From Tyto alba (taxonomy: Eukaryota > Chordata > Aves > Strigiformes > Tytonidae): DNA of 64,000 nt. Where the stretch lies: positions 2,728,001 to 2,792,000 of the forward strand of contig NW_024881322.1 of assembly GCF_018691265.1 (NCBI RefSeq), written 5' to 3'. The notes beneath the pieces were generated by a model. It did not search any database, had not been told where the DNA came from, and saw nothing but the letters and a program-made list of their open reading frames with translations. The position numbers and the translations under genes are program-made. Of this stretch, positions 25,925-39,141 are shown piece by piece (positions within the stretch are counted from its first letter, which is position 1; each line of letters begins with the position of its first letter).

Positions 25925-28900
25925 AATGAGAGGAAACTACAAGCTATTCCCAAAGGAAAGGGAAGATAGTGCTTGTAGATCAATCTGAAACTTGAGCACC
26001 CGCAAAACAGTCACTGAGCTGCACAAGGAGGAGTGTGTCCATGGCTAGGAGATTCAGGTGAGCGTGGGCAGTCCTGGACGGCTCCTCCAGGACTGACTTT
26101 TTCTACAGTTTAAACATGTATACAGTCTTGGGAGGCAGCACAGTGATGTGTCAGACCTCTATGCTTCTCTCCCGGCCCTGGCATTGTCGTAAAAATCTAT
26201 GCAGGGACACGGTAGCCACTGAAAAGATGAAGTATGCTTTCCGATCTCACACACACTTTGTCTGGCTAGGTGCTTTTCTAAGAGCCCAGTTTTGTTTGAG
26301 TGATACAATTTCTAAATAAAGCTACCATTTGAAATAGGAGAGCTGATACTATTTATTTCCTTCAGCATCTGCAACCTCAAAAGTGAGCTCTGCTCACCTG
26401 ATTGAAAAAAAACCTTCGTAAGCATCTACTCTCAGGAGAGGATTTCATCTTGAGGGGGTTTAGGCATCTGTCCAAGCTCTAGTTCAAGGCTTTAAGCCTC
26501 AAAGAGGTGCAGGATTTCAGGTAGATCCTGGGTTTAGTGTTTCCTTCTGTCTTTCTCTCTAGAAAGCTCCCCTTGCATCTTGATGCCACTACATTATTGT
26601 TCTGACTGTTGGTCATTTATAAGGGTCTCAGTACTCAAGCATGAGCTTGGTATATATTTTGAAGGGGCAGGCATCTAAACATGAGATGCTGCATATTTTT
26701 TACTTACACGCTACTATGTCCCTTATTTGATCTACCATAGGTAACAACTCAGTATACATTGTTTAGACCGGTTAAGCAGGAGATTAGATTTTTGTCCAAT
26801 GATTTCATGTGTGACTTTCAAAATGTGTGACTTAAATCCTTTCAGTATCTTAGCCTGTCATCTGTTTTCTTGAATACCCTGCTGTTTATCACGACTGGCT
26901 CCCATCTCAAATTTTTCAGTCTGGATTGCAAGCTGGTTTAGACATGCACCATCTTTTCTGTGTTTGTCTTATGCTTGATACATGAAGTTCTATCCTTGAG
27001 TCATAACTAGTAGCAGTGCTAATCCTCCACAAGCAGATGCTGAGGCCACGAATGTTGCTTGGGTTCAGGTCATTTGCCTTTAAAATTTTCTTTAATAGGA
27101 ACTGAATGCATTTTGCTTTTTGGAGGAATGAATTCACTTTCTAAGATAGTGATCAGTGTTAAAAATTATGTGTTGGCTGAGAAATAGCTGGAATTTCTTG
27201 TTGCCAACAGTTTTATTAAGTTGCTGGCCCCTGTTCTGGTTAGTATATGCAAATGCAGCACAGCACACTGCAGTTTCAGTGCTTCTTCTTCATTGCTTGT
27301 CATTTTATGCAGCAAGTCAGTCTGGCTACTTCACTTTCTCTGCAGTCATAGCTTTAAAGAGCTGGTGATGCATCACCAGCGATAACCTCAGCACCATTCC
27401 AGGGAAAAGCTGTCAAGATTTTGCTTTCGCCTTCTGACTAAGTGCAACTCCAGGGCATTTTACAGAACTTGCATGTTTATTCTCTTGATTAGCATCAGGG
27501 TTTACAGTGGTGAATAACTCATTTACTAGTGCAACTATTTAACGAGCTTTTCCTAGGTCCTCCTTAACATGAATCAGAAATACATGAGTGCAGTGCACCC
27601 TACAACTGAGCATCACCTTATCTGAGAAATGATCACCTTATTCTTTCAGCAAAGGATTAGTTTTGATTTGTCTGTGCAAAATAAACAGCTGCAGTACATA
27701 TTCCGTGGAATTTGTGAGGTGGTTAAACGGAAATTTTGCTACTTTGCTTCTGGTCAGCTTGCTTTGTTTTACCCTGTTTTACCAAAAAAAAAAAAAAAAG
27801 ACGATGGCTATCTGAAATTGAATAGTTTAAATGTTCTGCTGTGCTGTCTTCATGGTAAAGACATTAATTGCTTAGTTTTTCCTATTCTCCAGTGCCTTCT
27901 AGACTTAACATCTTGCTGCAGCTTTGCTTTGTTTTCCCACTGTGTTCCGAATACCTCTGTGAAAGTGTAGTGGGGGATTAAATCTTCATGCTTCTCAGGT
28001 ACTCTAATTTTGTCTAGAATACTCCCATTTTTTCAGTCTAATGAATCTGTTTTCCATTGATCTCTTAATTATTTCTCTAATTTCTACTGTCTATGCTGTG
28101 AAAAGGTGGTTTTCTCTGAGCAGAACTTAATGCACAGAGTTGAGACAGAATCTGAAGGTAAATCTCTCCCAAAGCTTTTACTCCAGTTAACCCAAATTTT
28201 ATTTAGGTAAAGAATGATAGCTTAAAACCTTACGTTGTGCCTCATCTTCACTAATGTCATGTAAACTGATCTATAGCTGTCATGTAAGGTTTTGACACAG
28301 TCTTGATTGTTTTAACTCACATTTATAAATAACACAATTAAGTGCCAGTTATGGCAAAACTGAATAACTGCACAGAAAACCCTAGTAGTGTAGTGTAGTG
28401 CAAACACACTGAAAAAGTAGCAGAAGAAAGACTATGAGGCGGTTGAGATGTGAATTGGACAGGTATTTAAAGACACAAAAGTCATGTATCAGTTATGTAA
28501 ATTGTAATGGCTATGAATATTTGCTTAGCAAAAAGTGGCTGTTAGGTAGACGAATTATTTCTTATTATCTGGGTATATTTTATGAAGTCAGTATAAAGCA
28601 GTTCCAAGAACTTGTTATGAGCAAGATTGTTTTGATAATAAATAAGAAATAGAAGGCTCGGTTAAATAGAACAGGAAAAAACTGTTTCTTTGGTCCTATA
28701 AGCAAACAAAATGTTAGCTTATGGTTTTACTGTTGAAGAATGAAGTGTTCTGCAGATAAGCTGACACAAATTTATTTCAGAAACCTTAGTTTCCCATTCT
28801 GATTTATTAAAAAGGAAACCTTGAGTTAAATAGCAATTATTATAAAATGTTAATGGAAGAAGGCAAGTGTGTAAGGGAACAAACAACAGCTTGCTCAAGT

Positions 28901-31801
28901 GGAAAGTAATCTTTGAGTTATTGAGTAAATGAGAAAGATGGGTTATGTGTTCTGCGCAGCTGGGCTTATCCTGTAGTTTGTCTGCCCTTTTTTACCTAGA
29001 CTGAATCTTAATAATGTTAGCTATGTAATTTGCTCTAAAATAATAACCTTGGAATTGGAGCCTGCGATATTTTTAGCAATGCCTTACTTTTTCTTTCTGT
29101 TAATATTTCCCAGGCTCTCCCCCACCTACATCCTCATTAGTCACTACTGCAAGAAAATGAATGGCAACTTGCATTTTGTGAATTTAGAGTTCCACACACT
29201 TTCCTGCACAACTCACTTCACTCACTTCAGAATCATCAGATGACTTCAGTCTGAGTGAATCTGCCATTTCTTTATTTATTTAATATTAGTTTTACTGAGT
29301 TGTGGGTGGAATGAATGGTATCAAAATGTTTAGCTTGTGGTGGTTGGAGCCATTTTCATCATATTTTCCTGTTGTTATGACACTTTTGTCTGTTTATTTT
29401 TTTGTTTTTCTTGCAGCAAGTGTGCATAGTCCTAAACTTCTGAGTTGTTTATGAATTAAAGAGTTGTTCCATTTTTAGTATGCTTAAGAATAATTTAGAA
29501 GCTTTTTTAAGTTGTAGTCATGTTTCAGGATTTGTATGCTTGGATGGAAATCAAGGACAGATTGAGGAAAGGCCTGCTCTACAGTTTCAGTTAACCTTTC
29601 TCAGTATGTAGATTTTTTTTCCTCACTGTTTCGTATTAGGCGATGGCCAGTGTACAATGTAAACTGCGAAACTGTAAGAGCAATTACTCATATGCCATGC
29701 AACAGTGAATTTCTTACCTAGGTATTCTTCATGAGGGCATAGTTGGGAATAGCTAATGGAGTAGTCAGTCCTAAATGGATGGCAACCCTATTCATGAGTT
29801 AACTCCCGAGGCAGGGTCAGTTCCCCATGCAGCAACTTAAGGCAAATCAGTGCACAAGAGTTTCTGCTTTGATGTAGCAGCATAAGAAGGAGTGAACAGA
29901 GTGTGGTAGCCTCAGTAGCAGTCCCAAACTAAAACAACGTTCTTCATGAACCAGTACCGCTAGAAGCACTATTGTTCTGGTAATATGTTGGAGAAACAAA
30001 GGATTAATCCCAGTTCTCCAAGAGGCCAGCTGCTTGACTGGGACGGATCTTTTCAATCAACATTCCTGTTGGTGATTAGGCCTTGTTAGAAAAATCTTTT
30101 GACCAGCTCTAATTATCAGGAATCAAGGTGAAGAGAAGGAAATGTGTTCAAAATATATGGGATATGTATGAATACCATCCTATTCAAGTTTTTTTCCATG
30201 TTATGTACATTGAGGCGGTACATCAAAGGTTCAGAAATTGAGGAAAAAACCCCTGTGAACATGTAGACAGACTATTCTGATTTTTTTTTTTTTCTTGAAA
30301 ACACGGGTATTTTAAACTGTTAAATTTCAGCTAGTTCTGCCTAATTGGCAGGTGGCCAGAAATGAACATGGTGAAGCATTGCAACCGGAACAGAAGAAAG
30401 AGAGCAGAGTCTCAAGAGCTAAAGGGAAGAACCTTCTCTTAGACATCAGTAGAAGTGAGTTGTTCATCAGCAGGAAAGTAGAGAGGACAAGTGGTTTTTA
30501 GTCATGCAAATAATGAGGTAGGAGGGCTGTACTGCAAGGCAGATCTGAGAGCAAGACCCATTTAGAGGAGTGTGTGTCAGTGCTCAGTTAAGAGCTCTTT
30601 GATTATCAGGAAGGGCGCAGACTGTCTGGAGTTTTCACTTCTAGCTTCAAAGGACATTCTTCTTGGCACAGAGGAGAAAAAGGTTTATTTTCAAATCAAA
30701 CTAAAATGGACTTTGTAGTAAAAGAAACCACAACTTGATTATTTACTAAGGCACACGCAAATCTATTTAGTTTGAAAATGGAGATATCCTCTTGACTACA
30801 CTGTTTCAGCCTACCAATTGCTGTCTTAATTGCTTCTACCAGTTAACTTAATTGGGAAATCAACTGTTGATTTACAGAGTTAACATTCCAGATACATTTG
30901 CATACATAAACATACAGCCTTGATTGATGACTTTTTTTTTTTTTAAGATACCAGAAAAATACTTAGCCACCTTGGTGGCCTTGACTGACTCTCCAGAAAG
31001 AAAACTACTCTCTGCAAACAAAAAATGGACTTGGACTAACTTATTAAAGAAAATTTCTCAGACTGTAGCACCAACACACAAATGAAGAACTTAACATTTT
31101 CATAGTTCACCTAAACTGTCGTTTCACTAAATGCTTGTTACTGTTTTCAGGCTTGTCTTGTACATTGCCTCCATGACCCTCACCTCCTTCCTCCACTAGC
31201 TCAGGAATTTACTGCTACTCAGTGTAAGACATCCATCCAGCTGAGCAATCCGACCTTGTCCATGAAAAGTCCAGTTCCAGATGTTGCTTTGCACCACCAT
31301 TTTTCTATCAAATCAGGCATGGCTTTAATAAATGAGTTGTGTTTCTCACCCGTAATTCCTAAATTGTTGATGTATTACTCCAGGCTTGCAGGAAACTTGA
31401 CTGCACCTTGTTTAGTCCTGCTAAAGTACAAATACACAGTATCAGTCCTATGCCCACAGGCAAAAATGGTGTGTGCACAGGAAAAAAAAAAAAAAAGACA
31501 ACTGCTGAGAATGAGGGCTAAATGTTTCCAGAGCCTGTATGTGGACTAGCTTGCTTTGTGGTTTTGTTTTTGGTTTGTTCTTTTTTTTTTTTTTGTGTGT
31601 ATATCTGAAGCAGTGTAGATCAAAATGCTGGGTGGGGGGCACAAGACACACCTCAGGACTGTCATATCTGTACAGGATTGGATGGGTTGTTGAGAAGACT
31701 GAAGGTCAGAGAAGCTCAGTTAGAGGATTGCCATGCTAATACGAAAGGGACAGTATTGCCTGCTGCACTCTGGATGCTGAAAGGCAAACTGGTCACTGAA
31801 T

Positions 31802-32336
31802 TTGTTTGGGATGTGTGAACATGGTGGTAACGGGGGGGAAGTTTGGGAATTGCTGAATGGCTTGGAGTGTGTGTTGAAAGGAAAATGCTGGCCTCAGAAG
31901 CTTAGATCTCAGCTACTTTGCTTTAATTGCACACAATTATATCACTTTTTTAGAGGGTTTGATTGTAGTTCTAAAACCACTAGATTACTACACAAGAAAA
32001 CTGGATTACATGTTTCCACAGTAAGAATGTTGCTGCTGAGACCAGTATTTGCTCGAGTCCATCATTATTCTATTGAAGAGCTTGATGCTCCTGAAGAGAG
32101 ACGAATTATTGCTTTGAAGAGCTGTGCTGGCAATGAAGAAAATACCAATGATACTGCTGGCTAATTATTTTCAAGTCAATGGTAGGGCTATGTTATTACT
32201 GCAGAGACTGAAATGCAGTGTTGAAGAAGTTGCAGTTACCAATGAGCTTTTCATTCTGAAAAAGTACTGGCTTGCTGGCAGACAGACTTGTCCTGCTGCT
32301 AAAGGGAAATTGGTAGTGCTGAAAGATTGTTTTTGA
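31802..32336 (+). pseudogene. possible frame-shifted ORF pair
   Basis: Two overlapping plus-strand frames, 31802-32164 (120 codons) and 32124-32336 (70 codons), are offset by one frame. They share a style of composition: mixed charged and leucine residues, for example SIEELDAPEERRIIALKSC and then SVEEVAVTNELFILKKYW. Three AATAAA words follow within about 110 bases (32392-32440). The arrangement could be a decayed coding sequence with one frameshift and its 3' end. I recognise no parent gene and see no poly(A) tail, so chance is quite possible. Confidence 0.18.
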
Positions 32337-33091
32337 GACCTTCAAGAGGGAAAGAAAGCATTTTAGAGAGTTTCTCTAAGGCAAACTTGAAAAATAAAAC
32401 CACAATAAAAAAATCCTGCTCCGATAAATAGAACAATAAAACATCCCTATTAAAGCCCACTCTTGCTGGCCTTTTTTGAAAGGCAGAGACCCTTGAACAC
32501 CAGTGGAAGTTTTGTATGCTTTTAGGGTTTATTCTTTAATCTTAAATTTGAGTTTGATTTATTTTCAGGAATGTTCATTCTATAAGTGGACTGCAATATA
32601 GCATTTTGTCTTATGTATTGTGAGAAAACAGGACAAGAAGAGGAAAATGAGAATACGAGGAAAATAATGTTGCAGGTAATGTTTTAAGGGGGGAATTGAC
32701 AAGGGAGAAATAGGACAGAGAACAAAAAAGGATGATATGGATTGAAGCATTATGTGATGAATGGTTTGCAGGTTGAAAAAGTTTGAGGTAAAAGGGGGGG
32801 AAGTAACAGTACTTCAGAGCACTAGCAATAAGCCAGAGAACAGTCATACCTGTGGAGGATCTGTTGTCATGTTGTATATTGGTTTTAACAGATTCATTTC
32901 TTCATAACACACATTGAAACGTTTTGTCCACTATAATTTTAAGCATTCAGCTATGGTTGCTTTCATTTTTTTTTTTTTTCTGAGCTTTCTGGCTTTACTG
33001 AAGCGTACACTAAAGATATTCTCAAGGACATCCACACAAGGATCGGTATTTATTATTATAATTCATGAAAACTACAATCTGTAAAAAAGGC

Positions 33092-33111
33092 AGGTGTTTT
33101 GCAAAACACCT
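33092..33111. other. perfect 20 bp palindrome
   Basis: AGGTGTTTTG is followed immediately by its exact reverse complement CAAAACACCT, with no spacer. It could form a short cruciform or be a dimeric protein-binding site. No flanking repeat is recognised. Confidence 0.9.
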
Positions 33112-35467
33112 TGTAAAGTGATTATTCTGCCTTCACAAATTATTCACCAACTATCCCACTTCAACAAGAGTTTGCAGAGTGGGTTACTTTAATCAAAGCA
33201 CTGTGCCTTTATTAGAAGTGTTCAGTCTATCCAGGGGAATACCTTACTAATATGAAAACACTGGAATTGCCCTTTGAATTTTTGTTACTTTCTCCATTCT
33301 TCAAGCTTCACAGAATTTGAGCCTGGCTTTATGTCGTTACACACTTTAATGTGTAAGCATATCTAAATATAGTCAAGCAGCCTGGTATAAAACAAGTGCC
33401 AGAGAACCATAAGTAAATACGGTTTTCTTGGCTAATTCAGTGCAGTATGCCTTTTTGTTTTGAACAGCAGTATGTGAAGGAGTGGTACACCTCCTTTAGG
33501 TAGGAGAGAAAGAATTGGTTTGCCCATGCTGGCACAGGCAGGCTTAAGTATCTTTTGCTATATCCCTAAGACCTGTCCTGGATCCGATTGCTTTTACTGA
33601 ACCTACCCACATATCAGGGTATTTTCCAGTGAGCCAAAAAGTCCCCACGATGTGGCTTGCTGCCCTTATTTGACTGATTGTTTAGACTACAAAGGCTACT
33701 TATGACCTAAAATGAAAAATGTATTTCCATGTATCATTGCCATTTTTAAATTGTCTTAAATGGTTGAAATTTAAAACTAAACTTATGCTTTTATTCTTCA
33801 TGCTTTACTGTTTAAAACTTTTATTCATTTTACCAAGCTGCGTTGGCTTTAGTATTTACATGTATTGTATTATATGGTTCTCTGTTGCCAGTGGCTAAGC
33901 CTCTAGATTAATAAGCCTATACATTGATAAATAAATGGTACATTTCTGTGAATATGTTGTTAGCCTGTGTCTTAGTTACATTCAAGTGTTTAAAATATTA
34001 ACTGATTCAAAGAGCATATTTTTTACAATTCATTTTCTAGACTGAAATGGAAACTTTTCCAAGCATTACTACTACTATATTATTTTTCTACCATTATTTT
34101 CTTAGAGTGATGAAAGTAGCAGAAGTTACTTCATGAAGAACGTAATAAACTGTTTACAGATTATCACTATTTTTTATTTCTTGCAGCTTTTAGATAGTCC
34201 TAAAATAGACTAAGTGATAAAAATATGCGGTTTCCTGTCATCTTCGCCTCTGTCTTCTACTCTACATCAGGTTGACTGTTTCTACCCTATAACTTGCAGG
34301 CAGCATGTTGCCTGTGAGATGTTCCAGTGTTGGTCACAGCAACGGGGAAATCAAAAGTTAAAATGGGAGTGCTTGATGCCCACAACACATCACATCCACA
34401 TTATTGTTATTCCTGGGTCTATCAAATACTCATGATTGCTGTAGTGAGCCATAAATTTACTGTGAGTTTCAGTCACTAGAGGGCACTTGAACGGTTTTCA
34501 CACCATCCAGCAAATGAAAAAAATACATACCGTACTCTGTGGGGGTGCAGACTGGGAATACAAATATAACCTGTGGTGCACCAAGATTTATATAAAAAGG
34601 AGACTATACAGGATAAAAAGAAGATTCTAGTGCGTAAGAGAAATGAGTAAAAAGTAAAACCACTAACAATGTAACAGGAAGGCACTGATTTTCTAGTTAA
34701 AAATGATAGAGAGAAATTGAATTTTTTTTTTCATTAAAACTATGAAGCAGATTTATCTGTTGCTATAAAGGAGGAGGTAGAGATAGGCTTTGTTTTATCT
34801 GTACTTGAGGATTTTTAGTTTCTTTCCAGACTACCTGTAAAGCTCATATTGCGTTTCTTCTCCGAATTACCTTTAGTAGTTTATGACGACCAGGCTCTGT
34901 GTTATGGAAGAAGTCTTCTTAGGTCGATTGAGGCTTTTTCTTTTTTGAGCTAATTCCTGCTGAGAAATTTAATTAAGATCTTGAAGGTGATGTATACTTT
35001 GGTTTACAGTTAAAAGACATGTTTACCTCTTCTTTTTCCTACCAATTAGTATTCCCTTTCACAGTGCGTTTCAGTCGCATACTTTTATGTCACAAGGCTT
35101 AGCCAAAATCATGGTTCTCTCACCTCTAATATTTATTTCTTTGTTGAAAGTAGGTTTTTATTTTCTAATTTATTTTTGTTTGCCAAAATGCAGAAAAAAA
35201 TTGTGTTTCTTGTAATGTAGGAGCTCATGGGTTTGTTTAACAAATTGGAAATAAAATGATCAGATTGTAGCCTTTAAGGTCAGCTGTGAGCAAAAGGGAC
35301 TCTGAAAGATCTATACAAAGATAAGGCTGAAATAAATCTTGTTCCATCCTGCACACAAGCAGAACAACTCATCATCTACTAATCTAAAAATTCTTTGTGA
35401 ATGTCCCAGGATCAGAAACTGGCCCTTTAGATAATAACGTAAAGCAGTCTTTCTAAGGAACAAAATC

Positions 35468-35522
35468 TTATAGAATCATTTAGGTTGGAACAGACCTTTA
35501 AGACCATCAAGTCCAACTGTAA
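35468..35522 (-). mobile_element. CR1 LINE 3' end fragment
   Basis: The words 'tagaatcatttaggttggaa', 'agacctttaagaccatcaagtccaac' match the complement of a common avian CR1 3' tail. The similarity fades after about 55 bases, so the copy is strongly truncated or its remainder is diverged. Confidence 0.82.
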
Positions 35523-38500
35523 ATCTTCCTAGATATTGAAAATTTTGGAGGTGCTACCCTTTTGCAAGTCATAGAAAGCTGGAGCCCTCCTAACAAGCAG
35601 GAACTAGTATTTGTTTGGGGTAGACTTGATATAGGCAGCCTTTTCAGTTTTGCTAAGAGGCACTGGACTTGTTTAGTTCCCCTTCTAAAATAATTTGCTC
35701 TCTATTGACTATAAGTCCTAAAATCGCCCCACATAATTACTACAACTAAAACAGGTAAAGGAAAATAGAAATGTGTGTCACTTTCCCAGAGTTTCTCGTT
35801 TAACAAAAGATGGTGGCAAAACAATTTCCAAAAGCAGAGTATCTAGAAAAGTGTCTCCACATATCTGTTGCTATTTGAGAGACCCCTGGAAAAAATGAAT
35901 AATGCTTTCCTGCTGAAGACCTTAAAAAGGAAATAACAGTTGCACATATTTGAAGTTATGCTGTATATAAATAGGTCATATGGCTTCAAGTGTTGATGTA
36001 CTTTTCCAATTATGCCTACCATCTAACATTCACTTTTTCCATTAGTGAAATGCTAGATATTCCCTTTGGCAGCGCTGCTTAAATCATTTGGGATTCGCAT
36101 TTCTATTTTCCTAGGGTGACACATTCTACTTCCAAGATTGATACTGAAACTTGTTTTGCATCTCTAATTGTTGCCTTATTTATGCTGTAACCTCAGGATA
36201 TAAAAGACTAGACACTGAGCTGATAGCATTGAGATGAGTTGGAGTAACTCCACTGAATTTAGAGAGAACTCCTCATCTCAGTGAAGTAAATGGGAGATTT
36301 GTCCTTGACTTAAATGTCAGGATGCTACCCGGTGAATTTATTCAGACTGACAGCAGTGTAAATGAAATTAAAATATGACTTGTTTGGGGCTGTGGAATAA
36401 TAAAGGATGCACTGGGGTCACTGGATTTACAAATCTTACCAGGTGGATTGTGCAGGCAGGCAAACCATGAGTCATAGGAGAACATGACAGTTTGGGGCCT
36501 CAGACTTTTCCAAGCAATTCTTGGATGACTTTTCATTTTCTTGGAGAACATATCTTTCTCCAGTGGGAAGTGGGATGTTAATGGTGCTTCCCAAATGAGC
36601 TAATTAGCTGTATTTGTATGTGTTAAACAAATTAAAACAGAAATTACTCAGGGCAGTACTAAGGCTGGACTTTTTGTTTTCTATGTTTGCAAGTTGCTGT
36701 TTCCAGAAAACTGAGAAGTAAACTTGTAGAAACTTTACCTGATTAAAATGCCTCCCCTTCTATACTGATTTTCTTCAGCCATGGGAATAACTATAAATCT
36801 TGACTTCTAGTCACAGTTTGAGAAATTCAGTGTTGTGAGTCTTACTTGTCGAACCTGTTTAGCCTTTATCACTAGAACATCATCATATCCCAAGTAAAAT
36901 GTAGGAAGAGATCTCATCTTACATTTCTAGTCTTTGGGACTGAAATCTGTTCACAAAATTTGCTGAAGTACTTAAAACTTTGACAGAAAACTATGCTTCA
37001 TATTTTTACTTCACGCCTCCGTTTAATTTGGCTTGCTCATTATGGAGAAAGATTTTAATCAGTGAAGTTAGTGAACTGGCTAATCTGTCATTATTTTGCT
37101 TTTCATTACCCTCCAAGATCATTCCTGTGCAGCTCCAGTATATTTAACTAAAATGAGGATTTAGCATTCTGAGGCATCAGCTTGTAATGATTCATTATTT
37201 CTAATATATTCAGTTCATACCAGATAATTTCAAAGTAAATCCTTTTAACTAGTTCCCTCCGGTGGTCCTTATTTGACCACTGTGCTCAGGACTCCTGGAA
37301 CCACTGTCCATTACAACATCTCAGGGAACAGGAATTTTGCCTTAAAAAGAAAAAGCAAATTAGTGCTGTTTAATGAGGTCTGCTCTAAGTTCATTGACTT
37401 CACTGAGTTCCCAACAATATACAAGATCACTGTCAGACCCTATATTTACTGAATATTCCTCCATGAACTGTCCTGTTTGTTATAATGTAATGAGAATTTG
37501 TGCCTCTAGATTGCCTTTATTCAGATACAGAAATGAACTGATAGAAAATAGGTGCATGGATATTTGATTCTCAACAACAAAAAAAATAAAATGTAAGTTA
37601 GAAATGTAGGATTTAAGAACAGATTCTGGACGGAAAGGGAGTTATCTGGCAAAACTCTAGAATGATAAAATAATCGAGCAAAATGATCCACAGGTCAACC
37701 CTGTGTGATCAGATGGAATTTTAGGGAGAACATATGGTTCCAGTTTTCCTTCCCTTGGCTGCAGTAGAAAGGTTTGACAATTCCAAAGGATTCAGCGGTA
37801 AAATTCATCTTCAAAAGCAGAAAGGAAATACATGTTGTTTTTTCTTTAAGGTAACATAATGGAAGTTCTTAAAGATTTTTAGCTGGATTTGACATGTTTG
37901 TTTTGAGGAATTACTTTTTTTTTTTTTTTAATATTGAACAGGTTCTGTAGCTAACTGAAATCCATTTTTGATTAATACTTTTTGTCAGTAAATGTAGTAA
38001 CTGGAGAAAGATTAAATTCTGTGGCTAATGGACACAGTAGATAGAATTGTTAGCTTCCTAAATGTCCTCTCAGCCCAGAGCTTATCTAATGCAAGGAACC
38101 TGCCTTCTTCTGGTCTCTTCTTTCTCTAAAGTGATGCCAGTACTATTTAACATGAATAAAATATATAGGTATGTTAGATTTAAGTCAGATAATTGAGGTT
38201 CATAAATGACAAGTGAATTGTTTTGGGGGGAATACAGGCCTCCATTTCACTCTTATGGAAGTCAGTGACAAGCCTACGTTAGCATTCTTTGGTTTAGGAG
38301 TGGGGTCACAACTGGGATAGTTATATTCACCTTATTCAGTGAACTGGGTTCTAACAAAATCATCTGTTAGATTAGTTCAAAGTGTGAAGGGATCACAGAG
38401 GGATAAAGTGAGTCTTCAGTGTGTGAAGGACTAAACCATTTAAACAATAGAGATTATGTAAACTTTATTATTTCCTTTTCCTCATCCATGTTATAAAGCA

Positions 38501-38934
38501 TTTTATTAAAGCTTACTGGGAAACAAAAGTGCAATTTTATGAATGTTTCTCACTAAGATCATAGGATTTTTTTTCCCCCAATGGAAAAAACCAATATCTA
38601 GATGGATATGGAAACCACACATTCAAGTATTTGCTCTACGTTAGACAGAAGAGGAACAGCAACCTAGATCTTCTACACGTCCACTGCATGACCTAATCAC
38701 TAATCTCTAGTGTTCAGCCATTTTTAAAACACTCTTGTGGGTGCTCTTCAGCTCAGTATAGCTAAGGACTCACTGGATCAAATTAAAGAATTCTCTTTAA
38801 CCCACAGAATAGACTACTCACTTGGGAGACAGCAGATACTTCTTTAAAACATGGTCCTTGAACCACGTCTCATCCAAATGCCAGATACTTAATTACACCA
38901 ATCTGTGCATTATTCATTTTTAAATTTGTTTTAG
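35523..38934. other. non-coding stretch with repeat relics
   Basis: No gene is supported. It contains an old palindromic repeat relic (36215-36375), a 12 bp AT-rich palindrome AGCTAATTAGCT at 36598-36609 that includes a homeodomain core (TAAT/ATTA), and a T run near 37916. A further weak relic of the 'catttcactcttatggaagtcagtg' type is at about 38237-38285. Confidence 0.5.
36215..36375 (+). repeat. relic of old palindromic amniote repeat with hairpin
   Basis: Words such as 'ggagtaactccactgaattta', 'agtgaagtaaatgggag' and 'cagcagtgtaaatgaaatta' resemble a dispersed archosaur/turtle repeat built as an imperfect palindrome around 'gtaactccactgacttcagtggagttac'. The left arm CATTGAGATGAG (36227-36238) pairs 11 of 12 with CTCATCTCAGTG (36272-36283). 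The family name is not certain. Confidence 0.4.
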
Positions 38935-39072
38935 AATTTTGCTGTTACCAGCAAAGCTTCACTTCAAGCATTACTTACCATTGGTCAGGGGGTTTGCTTA
39001 GTGGGCATTTTCCAAAGTAGAAGTCTTTTGCTGAAAATAATTTCTGAGCAGCTCTACCTATTGAATGAGAAG
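38935..39072 (+). CDS. candidate internal exon (46 codons)
   Basis: An acceptor with a T-rich tract ('cattttTAAATTTGTTTTAG', ending at 38934) and a near-consensus donor ('gagaag|gtaagtac' after 39072) enclose exactly 46 codons open in phase 0-0. The peptide begins NFAVTSKASLQALLTIG, has a hydrophobic centre and ends SEQLYLLNEK, like an amphipathic helical repeat. No family is recognised. A competing minus-strand acceptor-donor pair sits inside the same interval (about 38989-39039), also with one open frame, which shows how easily such pairs arise by chance. Evidence is moderate for a splice unit and weak for coding. Confidence 0.28.
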
Positions 39073-39120
39073 GTAAGTACACTGCTAAAACAATTCCGAT
39101 CGCTCCTCAAAAAATTTTAG

Positions 39121-39141
39121 AAGCAAATTTAAAATTTGCTT
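39121..39141. other. 21 bp palindrome, 10 bp arms
   Basis: AAGCAAATTT and AAATTTGCTT are exact reverse complements separated by a single A. It lies 48 bases past the candidate donor at 39073. It could be a dimer binding site or a small hairpin. Confidence 0.9.

Larger units (their letters stand above)
19426..35467. other. non-coding stretch
   Basis: There are about 16 kb without a recognisable gene. Overlapping opposite frames at 20306-20592 and a 98-codon minus frame at 21327-21623 have no splice or domain support. T runs lie near 20907 and at 25900-25924; A runs at 24528-24549, near 27784 and near 31481. Local features listed separately are the frame-shifted ORF pair near 31802-32336 and a perfect 20 bp palindrome at 33092. 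Confidence 0.5.
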
